Origin: Oscillospiraceae bacterium
Lineage (GTDB): Bacteria > Bacillota > Clostridia > Oscillospirales > Ruminococcaceae
Direction of reading: 5' to 3'
DNA: 37,137 nt
NCBI GenBank assembly: GCA_017547245.1
Contig: JAFYQD010000010.1
Span: 1 to 37,137, forward strand
A model generated the notes under the pieces. The model was not told where the DNA came from and searched no databases. It was given only the letters and a program-made list of their open reading frames with translations. This document shows, piece after piece, positions 21,627-30,805 of this stretch (positions within the stretch are counted from its first letter, which is position 1; every line of letters begins with the position of its first letter). Both the position numbers and the translations under genes were made by a program.

Positions 21627-22361
21627 TCAGTTTTTGCTGGATTTGCCCAGATATGCGGCCTTTACTTCTTCGTTGGCCAGCAGATCGGCACCTGTGCCCG
21701 AGAGGGTAATGTTGCCGGTTTCCAGAACATAGGCCTGGTCGGCAATCTTAAGAGCCATGTTTGCGTTCTGTTCGATCAGCAGAACGGTAACGCCCTGACG
21801 GTTGATTTCACGAATAATCGAGAAAATATCCTGAACCACCAGAGGAGCAAGGCCCAGCGAAGGTTCGTCCAGCATCATCAGCTTGGGACGGGACATCAGA
21901 GCACGGCCAACGGCCAGCATCTGCTGTTCGCCGCCCGAAAGGGTACCGGCCAGCTGCCAGCTGCGTTCTTCCAGACGGGGGAAAAGGCTGTAGACCCACT
22001 TGATGTCCTTTTCAATTTCGGCCTTATCCTTGCGCAGATAGGCGCCAATCTTCAGGTTTTCCAGAACAGTCATGTCGGGGAAAACACGGCGGCCTTCGGG
22101 GCTCATGGAAATGCCGGTGCTGATGATCTTATCGATGGGTTTGCCCAGCAGCTCTTCGCCTTCGGGGTTTTCATCGGTAATCCACTTGATGGAACCTTCA
22201 GAAGCCTTTACCAGACCGCTGATGGTACGCAGGGTGGTGGATTTGCCGGCGCCGTTGGCACCGATCAGAGTGACAATTTTGCCATCGGGCACTTCCAGAG
22301 AAATGCCGCGGAGGGCCTGGATGCCGCCATAGTTTACATACAGATTTTCAATCTTAAGCAT
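21627..22361 (-). CDS. livF: Branched-chain amino acid ABC transporter ATPase
   Basis: The 244-residue ATPase has LIGANGAGKST as Walker A, the LivF signature TLSGGEQQM, and LMMLDEPSLGLAP. This last, with SLGL after the Walker B Glu, distinguishes LivF from LivG. I chose the ATG at 22361, which overlaps the livG stop by 8 bases, over an open extension. It is the last gene of livJHMGF. Confidence 0.94.
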   Translation of the reverse strand: MLKIENLYVNYGGIQALRGISLEVPDGKIVTLIGANGAGKSTTLRTISGLVKASEGSIKWITDENPEGEELLGKPIDKIISTGISMSPEGRRVFPDMTVLENLKIGAYLRKDKAEIEKDIKWVYSLFPRLEERSWQLAGTLSGGEQQMLAVGRALMSRPKLMMLDEPSLGLAPLVVQDIFSIIREINRQGVTVLLIEQNANMALKIADQAYVLETGNITLSGTGADLLANEEVKAAYLGKSSKN

Positions 22362-23199
22362 CTTCTTCAGCCACCCCCAGATAAGCGTCAATTACACGCT
22401 GATTGTTTTGAATTTCGGCAGGAGTACCCTCGGCAATCTGCTTGCCGAAGTCCAGTACATAAATGCGGTCGGAAATATGCATAACCAGATCCATATGATG
22501 TTCAATCAGGAAGATGGTCACGTTGAACTTGTCACGGATTTCACCGATAAAGGCGGTCAGCTCATCGGTTTCCTGAGGGTTCATACCGGCTGCGGGTTCG
22601 TCCAGCAGCAGCAGGGTGGGTTCGGCAGCCAGAGCACGGGCAATTTCCAGACGGCGCTGTTTGCCATAGGGCAGGCTGGTGGCCAGTTCGTTGCGTTCCT
22701 CGTACAAACCAACAACCTTCAGCAGTTCTTCTACTTCGGCACGCTGCTTGGCTTCTTCCTTACGGTTCATGCGCAGGGTGGCGGTAAAAATATTGCTGGT
22801 GGTGCGGCAGTGCTTTGCAATCAGTACGTTGTCAAAAACGGTCTGGCTCTTCCACAGACGGATATTCTGGAAGGTACGAGCCATACCCATCTTGGTGATG
22901 ATGTCAGGAGTGGGAGCAAGCACATTGGTGTATTCGCCGTTGTGTTCGCCCTTATACAGCTTCTTCATCTTGCCCTGAGGATGGTTTTCAATGATCTTTT
23001 CGCCATTGAAATATACAGCACCGTTGGTGGGCTGGTATACACCGGTAACCACGTTGAAGGCGGTGGTCTTGCCGGCGCCGTTGGGGCCGATCAGGGCAAC
23101 AATTTCGCCCTGATTGATTTCAAGGTTAAGGTTATCAACTGCTACAACGCCGCCAAACTGCATGGTGGCGTTTTCAATTTTCAATACATTCTTGCTCAT
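22354..23199 (-). CDS. livG: Branched-chain amino acid ABC transporter ATPase
   Basis: The 281-residue ATPase has Walker A LIGPNGAGKTT and the LivG-type signature SLPYGKQRR, followed by LLLDEPAAGMN. The GMARTFQNIRLW motif is typical of LivG. It works with LivF on the LivH/LivM channel. The ATG overlaps the livM stop (ATGA), and GAAGGAGG precedes it. Confidence 0.95.
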   Translation of the reverse strand: MSKNVLKIENATMQFGGVVAVDNLNLEINQGEIVALIGPNGAGKTTAFNVVTGVYQPTNGAVYFNGEKIIENHPQGKMKKLYKGEHNGEYTNVLAPTPDIITKMGMARTFQNIRLWKSQTVFDNVLIAKHCRTTSNIFTATLRMNRKEEAKQRAEVEELLKVVGLYEERNELATSLPYGKQRRLEIARALAAEPTLLLLDEPAAGMNPQETDELTAFIGEIRDKFNVTIFLIEHHMDLVMHISDRIYVLDFGKQIAEGTPAEIQNNQRVIDAYLGVAEEDA

Positions 23200-24311
23200 T
23201 TGCCAGCAGCCTCCTTCTTCTTACGGGATTTGGGACGCTTGTCCAGCAGGTCGGGCAATTCCTTATCGCCCATAATGCCCTTGCGGAAGAAGAGTACGAT
23301 AACCATGATGATGACCGAGAATACAGCCATACGGAAACCGTTCTTGAAAACTGCAGGTGCATTAATGCCCAGGAAGGTGCCGGAGTCGAGACCGCGCAGC
23401 AGCCATTCCGAGCTGAAGATGTACAGGAAGCTGGCCAGCACCGAACCGGTGATGGAGCCGATACCGCCGATAACAACGATCAGCAGAATTTCGTAGGTCA
23501 GAGCGCTCTTGAAGGGAGCAGCAGCGATGGTGCCCATGTACATGGCCATCAGACCGCCGCCAATGCCTGCAAAGAAAGAGCTGATGATAAAGCTGAGTCT
23601 CTTGTGCTTGGCCAGATTGATGCCCATGGCTTCGGCAGCCACTTCGTCATCACGGATGGCCTTGAATGCACGGCCGTAGGTAGAATTGATCAGCAGCACA
23701 ATCAAAGCGATCATTGCACCGGCAAGCAGAACATAAGGCGTGGCCTTATTAAAGGTGGGATAGCTCTTCAGCAGGTTGGAGCCGTTGGTAATGGGGCCCA
23801 GACCGTTCCACTGGAAGAAAGCCTTGAGAATTTCGGCAAAGCCCAGGGTAGCAATGGCCAGATAGTCGGACTTGAGGCGCAGTACAGGCAGACCGATAAG
23901 GAATGCAAACAGTGCAGCCAGCATACCGCCAATCAGCAAAGCGATAAGCATGCCGACAACGGTACCAACCTTGTCGCCAAAAATGCCGCCAAAAATGTTG
24001 GTGAAGGAGAAAGGCAGGCCGCCATTTTCAAAGTACTGGTAAACAGTAGCCTTCTTTTCATCGGGAATGGTCAGAACGCCATAGGTGTAGGCACCCAGCA
24101 GCATAAAGCCGGCCTGACCAAGGCTGAACAGACCGGTAAAGCCGTTCAGCAGGTTCATGGATACTGCCACCAAAGCATATACGGTGGCCTTTTTGATAAC
24201 CGTTACCGCAATGTGGTAGCTGGGCAGGGTCAGGTCAAGCAGAACACATACTGCAAACAGCACCAGCAGAACGCCTGCGGTAAAGATTGTTTTCTTCTTG
24301 TTCATTTTCAT
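23196..24311 (-). CDS. livM: Branched-chain amino acid ABC transporter permease
   Basis: The 371-residue permease has the LivM features: NLLNGFTGLFSLGQAGFMLLGAY near residue 55, ATLGFAEI, and the cytoplasmic RAFKAIRDDEVAAEAMG loop that docks the ATPase. The C-terminus is a basic KKKEAAGK tail. It is co-transcribed with livH, with a 14-base gap. Confidence 0.95.
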   Translation of the reverse strand: MKMNKKKTIFTAGVLLVLFAVCVLLDLTLPSYHIAVTVIKKATVYALVAVSMNLLNGFTGLFSLGQAGFMLLGAYTYGVLTIPDEKKATVYQYFENGGLPFSFTNIFGGIFGDKVGTVVGMLIALLIGGMLAALFAFLIGLPVLRLKSDYLAIATLGFAEILKAFFQWNGLGPITNGSNLLKSYPTFNKATPYVLLAGAMIALIVLLINSTYGRAFKAIRDDEVAAEAMGINLAKHKRLSFIISSFFAGIGGGLMAMYMGTIAAAPFKSALTYEILLIVVIGGIGSITGSVLASFLYIFSSEWLLRGLDSGTFLGINAPAVFKNGFRMAVFSVIIMVIVLFFRKGIMGDKELPDLLDKRPKSRKKKEAAGK

Positions 24312-24325
24312 GTTCTTCCCTCCCC

Positions 24326-25204
24326 TTATACCTTGTCGGTGACCTTTTCACCGAACAGGCCGGTGGGCTTAACACACAGAACAACAATCAGCAAAGCAAA
24401 TGTGAAAGCATCCGAGAAGGTGGTGTAACCCAGACCCTTGATGATTTCTTCGCACAGGCCGATGATGAAAGCACCAACCACGGCGCCGGGAATGGAACCG
24501 ATTCCGCCGAATACTGCAGCAACAAAGGCCTTAAGGCCGGGCATACCGCCCGAAGTAATAGCAACCGAAGGATAGTTGGTGAAGTAAAGGATAGAGCCGA
24601 TGGCTGCCAGGAAAGAACCGATAACAAAGGTCATGGAAATAACCGAGTTAATCTTGATACCCATCAGCTGGGCGGTTTCAAAATCCTTGGCGGCAGCACG
24701 CATGGCCATACCAATCTTGGTGTGGTTGATCAGATAGACCAGCACAAATACCAGTGCAATGGTCAGCACGGGGGTTACCAAAGTTACCATCTTGGTAGAA
24801 CCGCCAAACAGTTCTACGTTGTTGGAAATCCAAGGAATGGGCTTGGTAACAGGCTGGGGCACACCGCCAGTGATGTAGAAGGCCAGGTTCTGAATCAGAT
24901 AGCTGACACCGATGGCCGAAATCATAACCGACATACGGGGTGCGGTACGCAGGGGCTTATAGGCCACGCGTTCAATGGTAAAACCCAGCACAACGGTGGC
25001 AATCAGCACCAGGGGCAGCGAGATATACAGGGGCAGAGCGGTGGTGGTGTAAACCATAACCAGACCGGCTACCATAAATACATCGCCGTGGGCAAAGTTG
25101 ATCAGACGGAGGATACCGTAGACCAGAGTGTAACCGATAGCAATCAGAGCATACTGACCACCCACAGATACACCGTTAACAATATAGGGAATAATCTGTC
25201 CCAT
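24326..25204 (-). CDS. livH: Branched-chain amino acid ABC transporter permease
   Basis: The 292-residue permease has the LivH features: GGQYALIAIGYTLVYGILRLINFAHG at the N-terminus and the conserved RAAAKDFETAQLMGI docking loop. I chose the ATG at 25204 because AGGAGGT lies 8 bases upstream; the open frame further upstream covers the hairpin region and lacks a ribosome site. It is separated from livJ by two hairpins (25249-25367). Confidence 0.95.
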   Translation of the reverse strand: MGQIIPYIVNGVSVGGQYALIAIGYTLVYGILRLINFAHGDVFMVAGLVMVYTTTALPLYISLPLVLIATVVLGFTIERVAYKPLRTAPRMSVMISAIGVSYLIQNLAFYITGGVPQPVTKPIPWISNNVELFGGSTKMVTLVTPVLTIALVFVLVYLINHTKIGMAMRAAAKDFETAQLMGIKINSVISMTFVIGSFLAAIGSILYFTNYPSVAITSGGMPGLKAFVAAVFGGIGSIPGAVVGAFIIGLCEEIIKGLGYTTFSDAFTFALLIVVLCVKPTGLFGEKVTDKV

Positions 25205-25248
25205 GGGAAAACCTCCTGTGGTTTTTGTCGTTCTTTGAGAGGCCGTGG

Positions 25249-25289
25249 GCCGTCTCGAAAAAGCAGGCTCGCCTGCTCTTTCGAGGCGA
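25249..25289. repeat. Long hairpin in the livJ-livH gap
   Basis: An 18-position stem (one G-U, one mismatch) forms between the CGTCTCGAAAAAGCAGGC arm and its near-complement ending GAGGCG, with a 2-base loop. No U-tract follows. It is probably an mRNA-stabilising or processing structure within the liv transcript. Confidence 0.55.
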
Positions 25290-25326
25290 CCCAAAATCAT
25301 TTTGGAAAAGTACAATAAATACACGG

Positions 25327-25367
25327 AAAAGGGGATGGCGTTGCGGAATGCTCCGCCATCCCCTTTT
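25327..25367. terminator. Terminator-like hairpin after livJ
   Basis: AAAAGGGGATGGCG (25327-25340) pairs with CGCCATCCCCTTTT (25354-25367). On the minus strand it lies 28 bases after the livJ stop, so it probably raises the ratio of livJ to livHMGF transcripts by partial termination or 3'-end protection. Confidence 0.65.
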
Positions 25368-25395
25368 TGTCTTAAGTTGTATCAGATGTTATAGA

Positions 25396-26571
25396 TTAGT
25401 TAACACCCTGTACGGTTACGAAGTCCCAGTTGTTGGTTTCGGTGTTGGCAGCCTTGATGTAAGCAGCGTCGCGCTTGGCATCGCCGATTTCGTCGAATTC
25501 AATCAGACCGGAAACGCCGGTGTAAGAAACGCCGGGCAGAGCTTCCATAACAGCACCGGCTTCGATAGAGCCAGCAGCCTTCAGAGCTTCCAGGGCGGTG
25601 AAGTATGCGTCGTAACCCATTGCGGTTACAGCAGAGATCATGTCGTTGCCGCCGTTGTTGGTCTTAGCATCGTCGTTGGCATTGATCCATTCCTTGATGC
25701 CGTTATCGAATTCAGCATTGCCGCCTTCCTGATAGAAGGTAGTGATCTTAACGTCAACAGCCTTGCCCTGAGCGGATTCCAGAACCATGTTGTTGTCCCA
25801 GGTGTCGGAGCCGAGCAGAGAGCCTTCAAAGCCCTGAGCATCGGAAGCTTCGATGATCAGCTGAGCATAGTTGGTGGAAACGGGAGCCATGATAACGCCA
25901 GCGTTGTTGCTCTTGGCGTTGTTGATGTAAGAAACAAAGTTGGCAGTGCCTTCGGGGAAGTCTTCAGAGATAACGGTGCCGCCCAGAGCGGTGAAAGCTT
26001 CCTTGAAGTAGTGAACCAGACCCTGGTCGTAGTCGGAGCCCAGCATAGCCAGAGTGTAGGCGGTATCTACGCCCAGTTCGTTGTAAGCGTAGTTAGCCAG
26101 AACGGTGCCCTGGAAGGGATCCAGGAAGCAGATGCGGAAGTAGCAATCGTATTCAGAAGTTACCTGGGGGTTGGTGCAGGTTACGCCGATAGCGGGAACG
26201 CCGGCTTCTTCGAATACCTTACCACCGGCAATAGAAACGCCGGAGCCGTAGGAGCCCAGGATGACGGAAACGTCACGGTTGATCAGTTCAGCAGCAGCAG
26301 AGGGGCCGTTTTCAGCAGTGGTACGGTTGTCAACGATTTCCAGCTGAACGGTGTAGGTTTCGCCGCCGATTTCAACGGTGGGCTGTACATAGTTGGCATA
26401 CTGCATGCCCAAGATTTCCTGCTTGCCACCAGCGCCGTTGTCACCGGTCTGGGGTTCAAAAACGCCAATCTTGACGACCTTGTCGCCGGCTGCGGGTGCC
26501 TTGGAGCCACCACAGGCTACCATGCTAAGCATCATAGCAACGCACAATACGATTGCGAATACTCTTTTCAT
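25396..26571 (-). CDS. livJ: Branched-chain amino acid-type ABC substrate-binding lipoprotein
   Basis: The 391-residue protein has a lipoprotein signal with the lipobox SMVAC (Cys20). The periplasmic-binding type 1 fold follows: KIGVFEPQTGDNGAGGK, then VILGSYGSGVSIAGGKVFEEAGVPAIGVTCTNP and YDAYFTALEALKAAG. It captures the substrate outside the cell and hands it to LivHM. Family members bind Leu/Ile/Val but also other amides, so the substrate is inferred. It is first in the operon and the most strongly expressed, by its promoter. AGGAGG precedes the ATG. Confidence 0.94.
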   Translation of the reverse strand: MKRVFAIVLCVAMMLSMVACGGSKAPAAGDKVVKIGVFEPQTGDNGAGGKQEILGMQYANYVQPTVEIGGETYTVQLEIVDNRTTAENGPSAAAELINRDVSVILGSYGSGVSIAGGKVFEEAGVPAIGVTCTNPQVTSEYDCYFRICFLDPFQGTVLANYAYNELGVDTAYTLAMLGSDYDQGLVHYFKEAFTALGGTVISEDFPEGTANFVSYINNAKSNNAGVIMAPVSTNYAQLIIEASDAQGFEGSLLGSDTWDNNMVLESAQGKAVDVKITTFYQEGGNAEFDNGIKEWINANDDAKTNNGGNDMISAVTAMGYDAYFTALEALKAAGSIEAGAVMEALPGVSYTGVSGLIEFDEIGDAKRDAAYIKAANTETNNWDFVTVQGVN

Positions 26572-26642
26572 TCTAATATCCTCCTAAAAATGTTCCTTAA
26601 GGTGATACACCTGTATGCACAACCTGCACACAAGATACGCAC

Positions 26643-26671
26643 ATTATACCACCTGTTTTGATAAAATGCAA
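26643..26671 (-). promoter_or_regulatory. Promoter of the liv operon
   Basis: On the minus strand TTGCAT (26671-26666) and TATAAT (26648-26643) are separated by 17 bases. The leader to livJ is about 65 bases and shows no obvious leader peptide. Confidence 0.85.
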
Positions 26672-26697
26672 CTAATTAAAGCGATAAAGAACAAGAA

Positions 26698-26729
26698 AAA
26701 AGGGGCTTGAAGCGATTCAAGTCCCTTTT
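26698..26729 (-). terminator. Terminator of the nicotinate phosphoribosyltransferase gene
   Basis: AAAAGGGGCTTGAA (26698-26711) pairs with TTCAAGTCCCTTTT (26716-26729) around GCGA, followed by TTTTTTCTTG on the minus strand. It also separates this unit from the liv promoter. Confidence 0.85.
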
Positions 26730-26779
26730 CCAAATTCTGTATGTTTTTCACTCGACTACACTGTTTTCGTTTAAGGACA

Positions 26780-28237
26780 TCAGTCGGTAAAGTCGTGACG
26801 GTCCAGCAGATTATGCCGCACCTCCCACAAAGCGGGCGAAAGGTCAACATAATACTTATGAGGATATTCAAAACGCTTTACTTCGTCCCACAGGGTATCC
26901 AGCTGCTGTCTGCAGTATTCGCAAATTTCCTCCAATGTGGGAAGCTGATATACCTGCTTGCCGTTTTCAAAAATAGGCACCAGAATGGGCTTGGCTTCAA
27001 AGTTGGAAATCTTGCTCTTTTTCCAGGTGTTGTTGGGGTCAAAGATGACCAGCGAACCGCTGTCGTCCACCTTTTCATCATGCAGGGTAACATAGTCGGC
27101 AATGGCCTTCCCTGTTTCACGGTCAAAAAAGCGGTAAAGATTCTTGAAATCGGGGGTGGTGATCTTTTCTACGGTTTCGCTTATTTTGATGCGGGGAACC
27201 AGATTGCCTTCCTTGTCGGCAATGGCAACCAGCTTATAAACACCGCCAAACACAGGGGCCGATTTGCTGGTGATCAGGTTTTCACCCACGCCAAAGCTGT
27301 CCACTCTTGCCTCCTGCAGCATCAGGTCACGGATAATGTATTCATCCAGCGAGTTGGAGGCCATGATTTTGACATCCTCGTATCCGGCCTGGTCCAGCAT
27401 AACACGCACCTTTTTGGAAAGGTAGGCAATGTCGCCGCTGTCGATGCGTACGGCCACGGGACGATGGCCCAATGGCTTCAGCACCTCATCAAAAACCTTG
27501 ATGGCATTGGGGACGCCCGATTTCAGGGTGTTGTAGGTGTCCACCAACAGGGTACATTTGCTGGGATAAAGCTCGGCATAACGCTTAAAGGCTTCGTATT
27601 CGGTATCAAAGGCCTGTACCCAGCTGTGAGCCATAGTGCCCACGGCAGGAATGCCGTAAAGACGATCGCTGAGGGTGCAGGCAGTACCGCTGCAGCCGCC
27701 GATGTAGGCGGCACGGGCACCCAGCACGGCGCCGTCATAGCTTTGGGCGCGTCGGGAACCAAATTCCACAACAGCACGGCCGTCGGCGGCACGCACAACA
27801 CGGCTGGCCTTAGTGGCAATCAGCGACTGATGGTTGATGGTCAGCAGCACCATGGTTTCTACAAACTGAGCCTGAATCATGGGGCCCTTTACAATAACCA
27901 ATGGTTCATAGGGGAACACAGGAGTGCCTTCCTTGACAGCCCAGACATCACAGGCAAACTCAAAGTTTGCCAGATATTCCAGAAAAGCTTCGGAAAACTG
28001 ATTTTTGGAACGAAGAAATGCAATGTCTTCTTCGGTAAACTTCAGATTGTTGAAATAGTCCACCAGCTGTTCCAGACCTGCAGCAATGGCAAAACCGCCG
28101 CCATCGGGAATCTTGCGGAAAAACATATCGAATACCGCTTCCTGATCGCCCATGCCATTTTCAAAATAGCCGTTGGCCATGGTAATTTCGTAAAAATCGG
28201 TAAGCAGGGTAAGATTGCGTTTGGGTTCTGCCAGCAT
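26780..28237 (-). CDS. pncB: Nicotinate phosphoribosyltransferase
   Basis: The 485-residue protein makes nicotinate mononucleotide from nicotinate and PRPP, the first step of NAD salvage. It starts LTDFYEITMANGY and carries FRKIPDGGGFAIAAGLEQL, the catalytic-histidine region GTMAHSW and the PRPP-binding RIDSGDIAYLSKKVR. I chose the ATG at 28237, 8 bases after AAAGGAG; an earlier ATG at 28243 would lie too close to it. It follows the small anchored protein gene by 23 bases and may be co-transcribed with it. Confidence 0.95.
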   Translation of the reverse strand: MLAEPKRNLTLLTDFYEITMANGYFENGMGDQEAVFDMFFRKIPDGGGFAIAAGLEQLVDYFNNLKFTEEDIAFLRSKNQFSEAFLEYLANFEFACDVWAVKEGTPVFPYEPLVIVKGPMIQAQFVETMVLLTINHQSLIATKASRVVRAADGRAVVEFGSRRAQSYDGAVLGARAAYIGGCSGTACTLSDRLYGIPAVGTMAHSWVQAFDTEYEAFKRYAELYPSKCTLLVDTYNTLKSGVPNAIKVFDEVLKPLGHRPVAVRIDSGDIAYLSKKVRVMLDQAGYEDVKIMASNSLDEYIIRDLMLQEARVDSFGVGENLITSKSAPVFGGVYKLVAIADKEGNLVPRIKISETVEKITTPDFKNLYRFFDRETGKAIADYVTLHDEKVDDSGSLVIFDPNNTWKKSKISNFEAKPILVPIFENGKQVYQLPTLEEICEYCRQQLDTLWDEVKRFEYPHKYYVDLSPALWEVRHNLLDRHDFTD

Positions 28238-28260
28238 AATCATCGCTCCTTTGATGCACA

Positions 28261-28803
28261 TCACCCAACGGTGATGACGATATTTTCTTCAAAGCACTCG
28301 ATATATTCATCGGCCTCGGCCGAGCAATATGCATAAATCAAAGCTTTCGCTTTGTATTCTCCCGATTCCAACGGGACTTTCAGGGCATCGGTCGCTACAC
28401 TCCAGTTGGAGGGCAGCAGCGGACTGGCATAAACCTCTTCCCCGTTTTCCAACCGATAAACCACCTGCATATAGCCGGTGTTCCCTTCACAGTTTTCCAG
28501 ATATACGCTGCCCTTTTCCCCTTTGCGGTCAAAGTGTGGGGTTCCGTTGAGCAGATAGTGGAATTCCTGTTCATCGTGCAGGGTGTTCCGTTCAATTTCA
28601 AGACCTGCCAGCGGCCCATGTTGGGCAGGCGATGCAGAAAGATACTCCTCTTCCCCCTCCGTCAGCGAGGGCGGCGCAGATGCGGAAGGAAGCAGCATCC
28701 ATAACAGAAACCCCACAATGCCTATCAATGCAAGCAAAACCACAACCGCCAATGTGGCCGTGCGGTTATTGGGTTTGTTCCGCAGAGGGCGTTGGTTGGC
28801 CAT
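28261..28803 (-). CDS. Small membrane-anchored protein of unknown function
   Basis: The 180-residue protein has a basic N-terminus (residues 1-22) and one membrane segment (about 23-45, TATLAVVVLLALIGIVGFLLWMLL), followed by an acidic extracellular region. The C-terminal part, with repeated beta-like stretches such as QVVYRLENGEEVYAS and YKAKALIYAY, looks like a single small beta-sandwich. I do not recognise the family. The ATG follows AAGGAGAAAG, and a promoter lies at 28847-28875. It precedes pncB in the same direction. Confidence 0.7.
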   Translation of the reverse strand: MANQRPLRNKPNNRTATLAVVVLLALIGIVGFLLWMLLPSASAPPSLTEGEEEYLSASPAQHGPLAGLEIERNTLHDEQEFHYLLNGTPHFDRKGEKGSVYLENCEGNTGYMQVVYRLENGEEVYASPLLPSNWSVATDALKVPLESGEYKAKALIYAYCSAEADEYIECFEENIVITVG

Positions 28804-28846
28804 GGTGCTTTCTCCTTTTTGCGGCAGGTTTCGTATTATTGTGTAT

Positions 28847-28875
28847 AGTATATCATCATACGCCCATCTTGTCAC
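28847..28875 (-). promoter_or_regulatory. Promoter of the anchored-protein/pncB unit
   Basis: On the minus strand GTGACA (28875-28870) and TATACT (28852-28847) are separated by 17 bases, with an extended -10 (TGA). Confidence 0.75.
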
Positions 28876-28897
28876 CGCAAAATTTGATGCCAAAAGC

Positions 28898-28931
28898 AAA
28901 ACACCCGTGAAATTTGCTTCACGGGTGTTTT
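28898..28931 (-). terminator. Terminator of the marR/ABC exporter operon
   Basis: AAAACACCCGTGAA (28898-28911) pairs with TTCACGGGTGTTTT (28918-28931), followed by GCTTTTGG on the minus strand. Confidence 0.8.
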
Positions 28932-28948
28932 GCCTTTTAAGCCGGAGG

Positions 28949-30805
28949 CTATTCTTCGGCGGTGTTGTTATATGCAAACTGGCTGTTGTAAAGTTCGGCA
29001 TAAAAGCCCTGTTTTTCCAGCAGCTGGCTGTGGGTGCCCACTTCTACAACGTCACCGTCATTGAGCACAATAATCTTATCGGCATCACGGATGGTGGATA
29101 GGCGGTGAGCAATGACAAAGCTGGTGCGCCCCTGCAGCAGGGTACGCATAGCCTTTTGAATCAGCACCTCGGTACGGGTATCGACCGAACTAGTGGCTTC
29201 GTCCAGAATCAAAATGCGTGGGTTGGAAAGCAGCGCACGTGCAATGGTAAGCAGCTGACGCTGGCCCTGCGAGATATTGGAAGCATCTTCGGAAAGCACC
29301 ATGTCGTAACCGCCGGGCAGGCTGCGGATAAAGTTGTGGGCATAAGAAGCCCGTGCCGCCCGTTCCACCTCCCGATCGGAAGCATCCAGCCGTCCATAAC
29401 GGATGTTTTCGCGGATGGTTCCGTGGAACAACCATGTGTCCTGCAGAACCATGCCGAAATATTCCCTCAGCTTTATCCGGTCCATTTCGGCAATATCCAC
29501 CCCATCTATGCGGATGGAACCGCCGTTGACATCATAGAACCGCAGCAGCAGGTTTACCAGGGTGGTTTTGCCTGCACCGGTGGGCCCCACAATGGCCACC
29601 ATTTCGCCGCTTTTCACCTCAAGATTAAAATCCTTAATCAAGGTGCGGTCGGGCGTATAGCCAAAACGAACATGGTCAAACACCACATTGCCGTCCATCT
29701 TTTCGGGGTACTTTTGTGCCTCGGGCAGCAAAGGAATCTCTTCCTTTTCATCCAAAAATTCAAAGATGCGCTCGGCCGCCGCAATGGTGGACTGCAGGGT
29801 ATTCATGATGTTGGAAAGCTGGGTAATGGGCTGGCTGAAGTTGCGCAGATACTGGGCAAAGGACTGAATATCGCCCAACAGCAGTCTGCCGCTGATTGCC
29901 ATCATGCCGCCCACCACCGTTACAACTACATAGCCCAGATTGCTGATCAGGTTGGACAGCGGATGAATTACGCCCGAAATAAAGTTAGCCTTATAGCTGC
30001 TTTCAAAGCGCTCACGGTTGATGCTGTCGAATTCTTCCAGCGCACTGTCTTCACGGCCAAATGCTTTGGTGACATTGTGGCCCGAATACATTTCTTCGAT
30101 ATGCCCATTCAGGCGGCCAAGGCTGGACTGCTGCTGAACAAACAAAGGCTGTGACCGCTTGATCACCCCGGTGGAAAGCAGCACCGTAAGCGGCAGTGTC
30201 AGCAAGGCCACCAAGGTTAAAATGGGGCTGATGACCAGCATCATAACCAGAATAGTAACAACACTCAGGATCGAGCTGAGTATCTGCGTGATGCTTTGCT
30301 GCAGCGAACTGGATACCGTATCCACGTCGTTGGTAACACGACTGAGGATATCGCCCAGCTGGTGGGCATCGTAATAGCCGGTGGGCAGGGTTTTGATTTT
30401 TTCATCCACCTTTTTGCGCAGCAAATACATGGTTTTTTGGGTAACCCCTACCATCAGCCGGCTTTGAATATAGGTGAACAGCGAGTTCAAAAGATAAATT
30501 CCGCCCAACAGCAGCAAAATGGTAACAATGGCCCGATAATCCATGCCGCCGGTGCCGTCTGCAATGCGCTGGGCACCCAGCTGGATTTCATTGGTTGCAA
30601 AACCGATGATGCGTGGGCCAAGGTTTCCTGCAATGGCGGTAAGAATGGTCATTGCCGCCACGGCAAAAAGGGCGATGCGGTATGGCTTCATATACTCCAT
30701 CAGCCGCAGCAGAGTGCCCTTAGTGTTCTTTGGCTTTTCGCCCGGGACAAAACCCATTGGGCCTTTGCCGGGTCCATGGATGGGGCCGGGGCCTGGTCTG
30801 CTCAT
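28949..30805 (-). CDS. Heterodimeric ABC exporter subunit (canonical ATPase site)
   Basis: The 618-residue half-transporter has a Pro/Gly-rich start (PGPGPIHGPGKGP), six transmembrane helices and a C-terminal ATPase. Walker A is GPTGAGKTT. Walker B LILDEATSSVD keeps the catalytic Glu, but the signature is altered to ISQGQ instead of LSGGQ. This altered signature is expected where the partner supplies the degenerate site. It should pair with the 576-residue subunit encoded just upstream, whose stop overlaps this ATG (ATGA). Substrates are unknown; related exporters move drugs or peptides. Confidence 0.92.
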   Translation of the reverse strand: MSRPGPGPIHGPGKGPMGFVPGEKPKNTKGTLLRLMEYMKPYRIALFAVAAMTILTAIAGNLGPRIIGFATNEIQLGAQRIADGTGGMDYRAIVTILLLLGGIYLLNSLFTYIQSRLMVGVTQKTMYLLRKKVDEKIKTLPTGYYDAHQLGDILSRVTNDVDTVSSSLQQSITQILSSILSVVTILVMMLVISPILTLVALLTLPLTVLLSTGVIKRSQPLFVQQQSSLGRLNGHIEEMYSGHNVTKAFGREDSALEEFDSINRERFESSYKANFISGVIHPLSNLISNLGYVVVTVVGGMMAISGRLLLGDIQSFAQYLRNFSQPITQLSNIMNTLQSTIAAAERIFEFLDEKEEIPLLPEAQKYPEKMDGNVVFDHVRFGYTPDRTLIKDFNLEVKSGEMVAIVGPTGAGKTTLVNLLLRFYDVNGGSIRIDGVDIAEMDRIKLREYFGMVLQDTWLFHGTIRENIRYGRLDASDREVERAARASYAHNFIRSLPGGYDMVLSEDASNISQGQRQLLTIARALLSNPRILILDEATSSVDTRTEVLIQKAMRTLLQGRTSFVIAHRLSTIRDADKIIVLNDGDVVEVGTHSQLLEKQGFYAELYNSQFAYNNTAEE

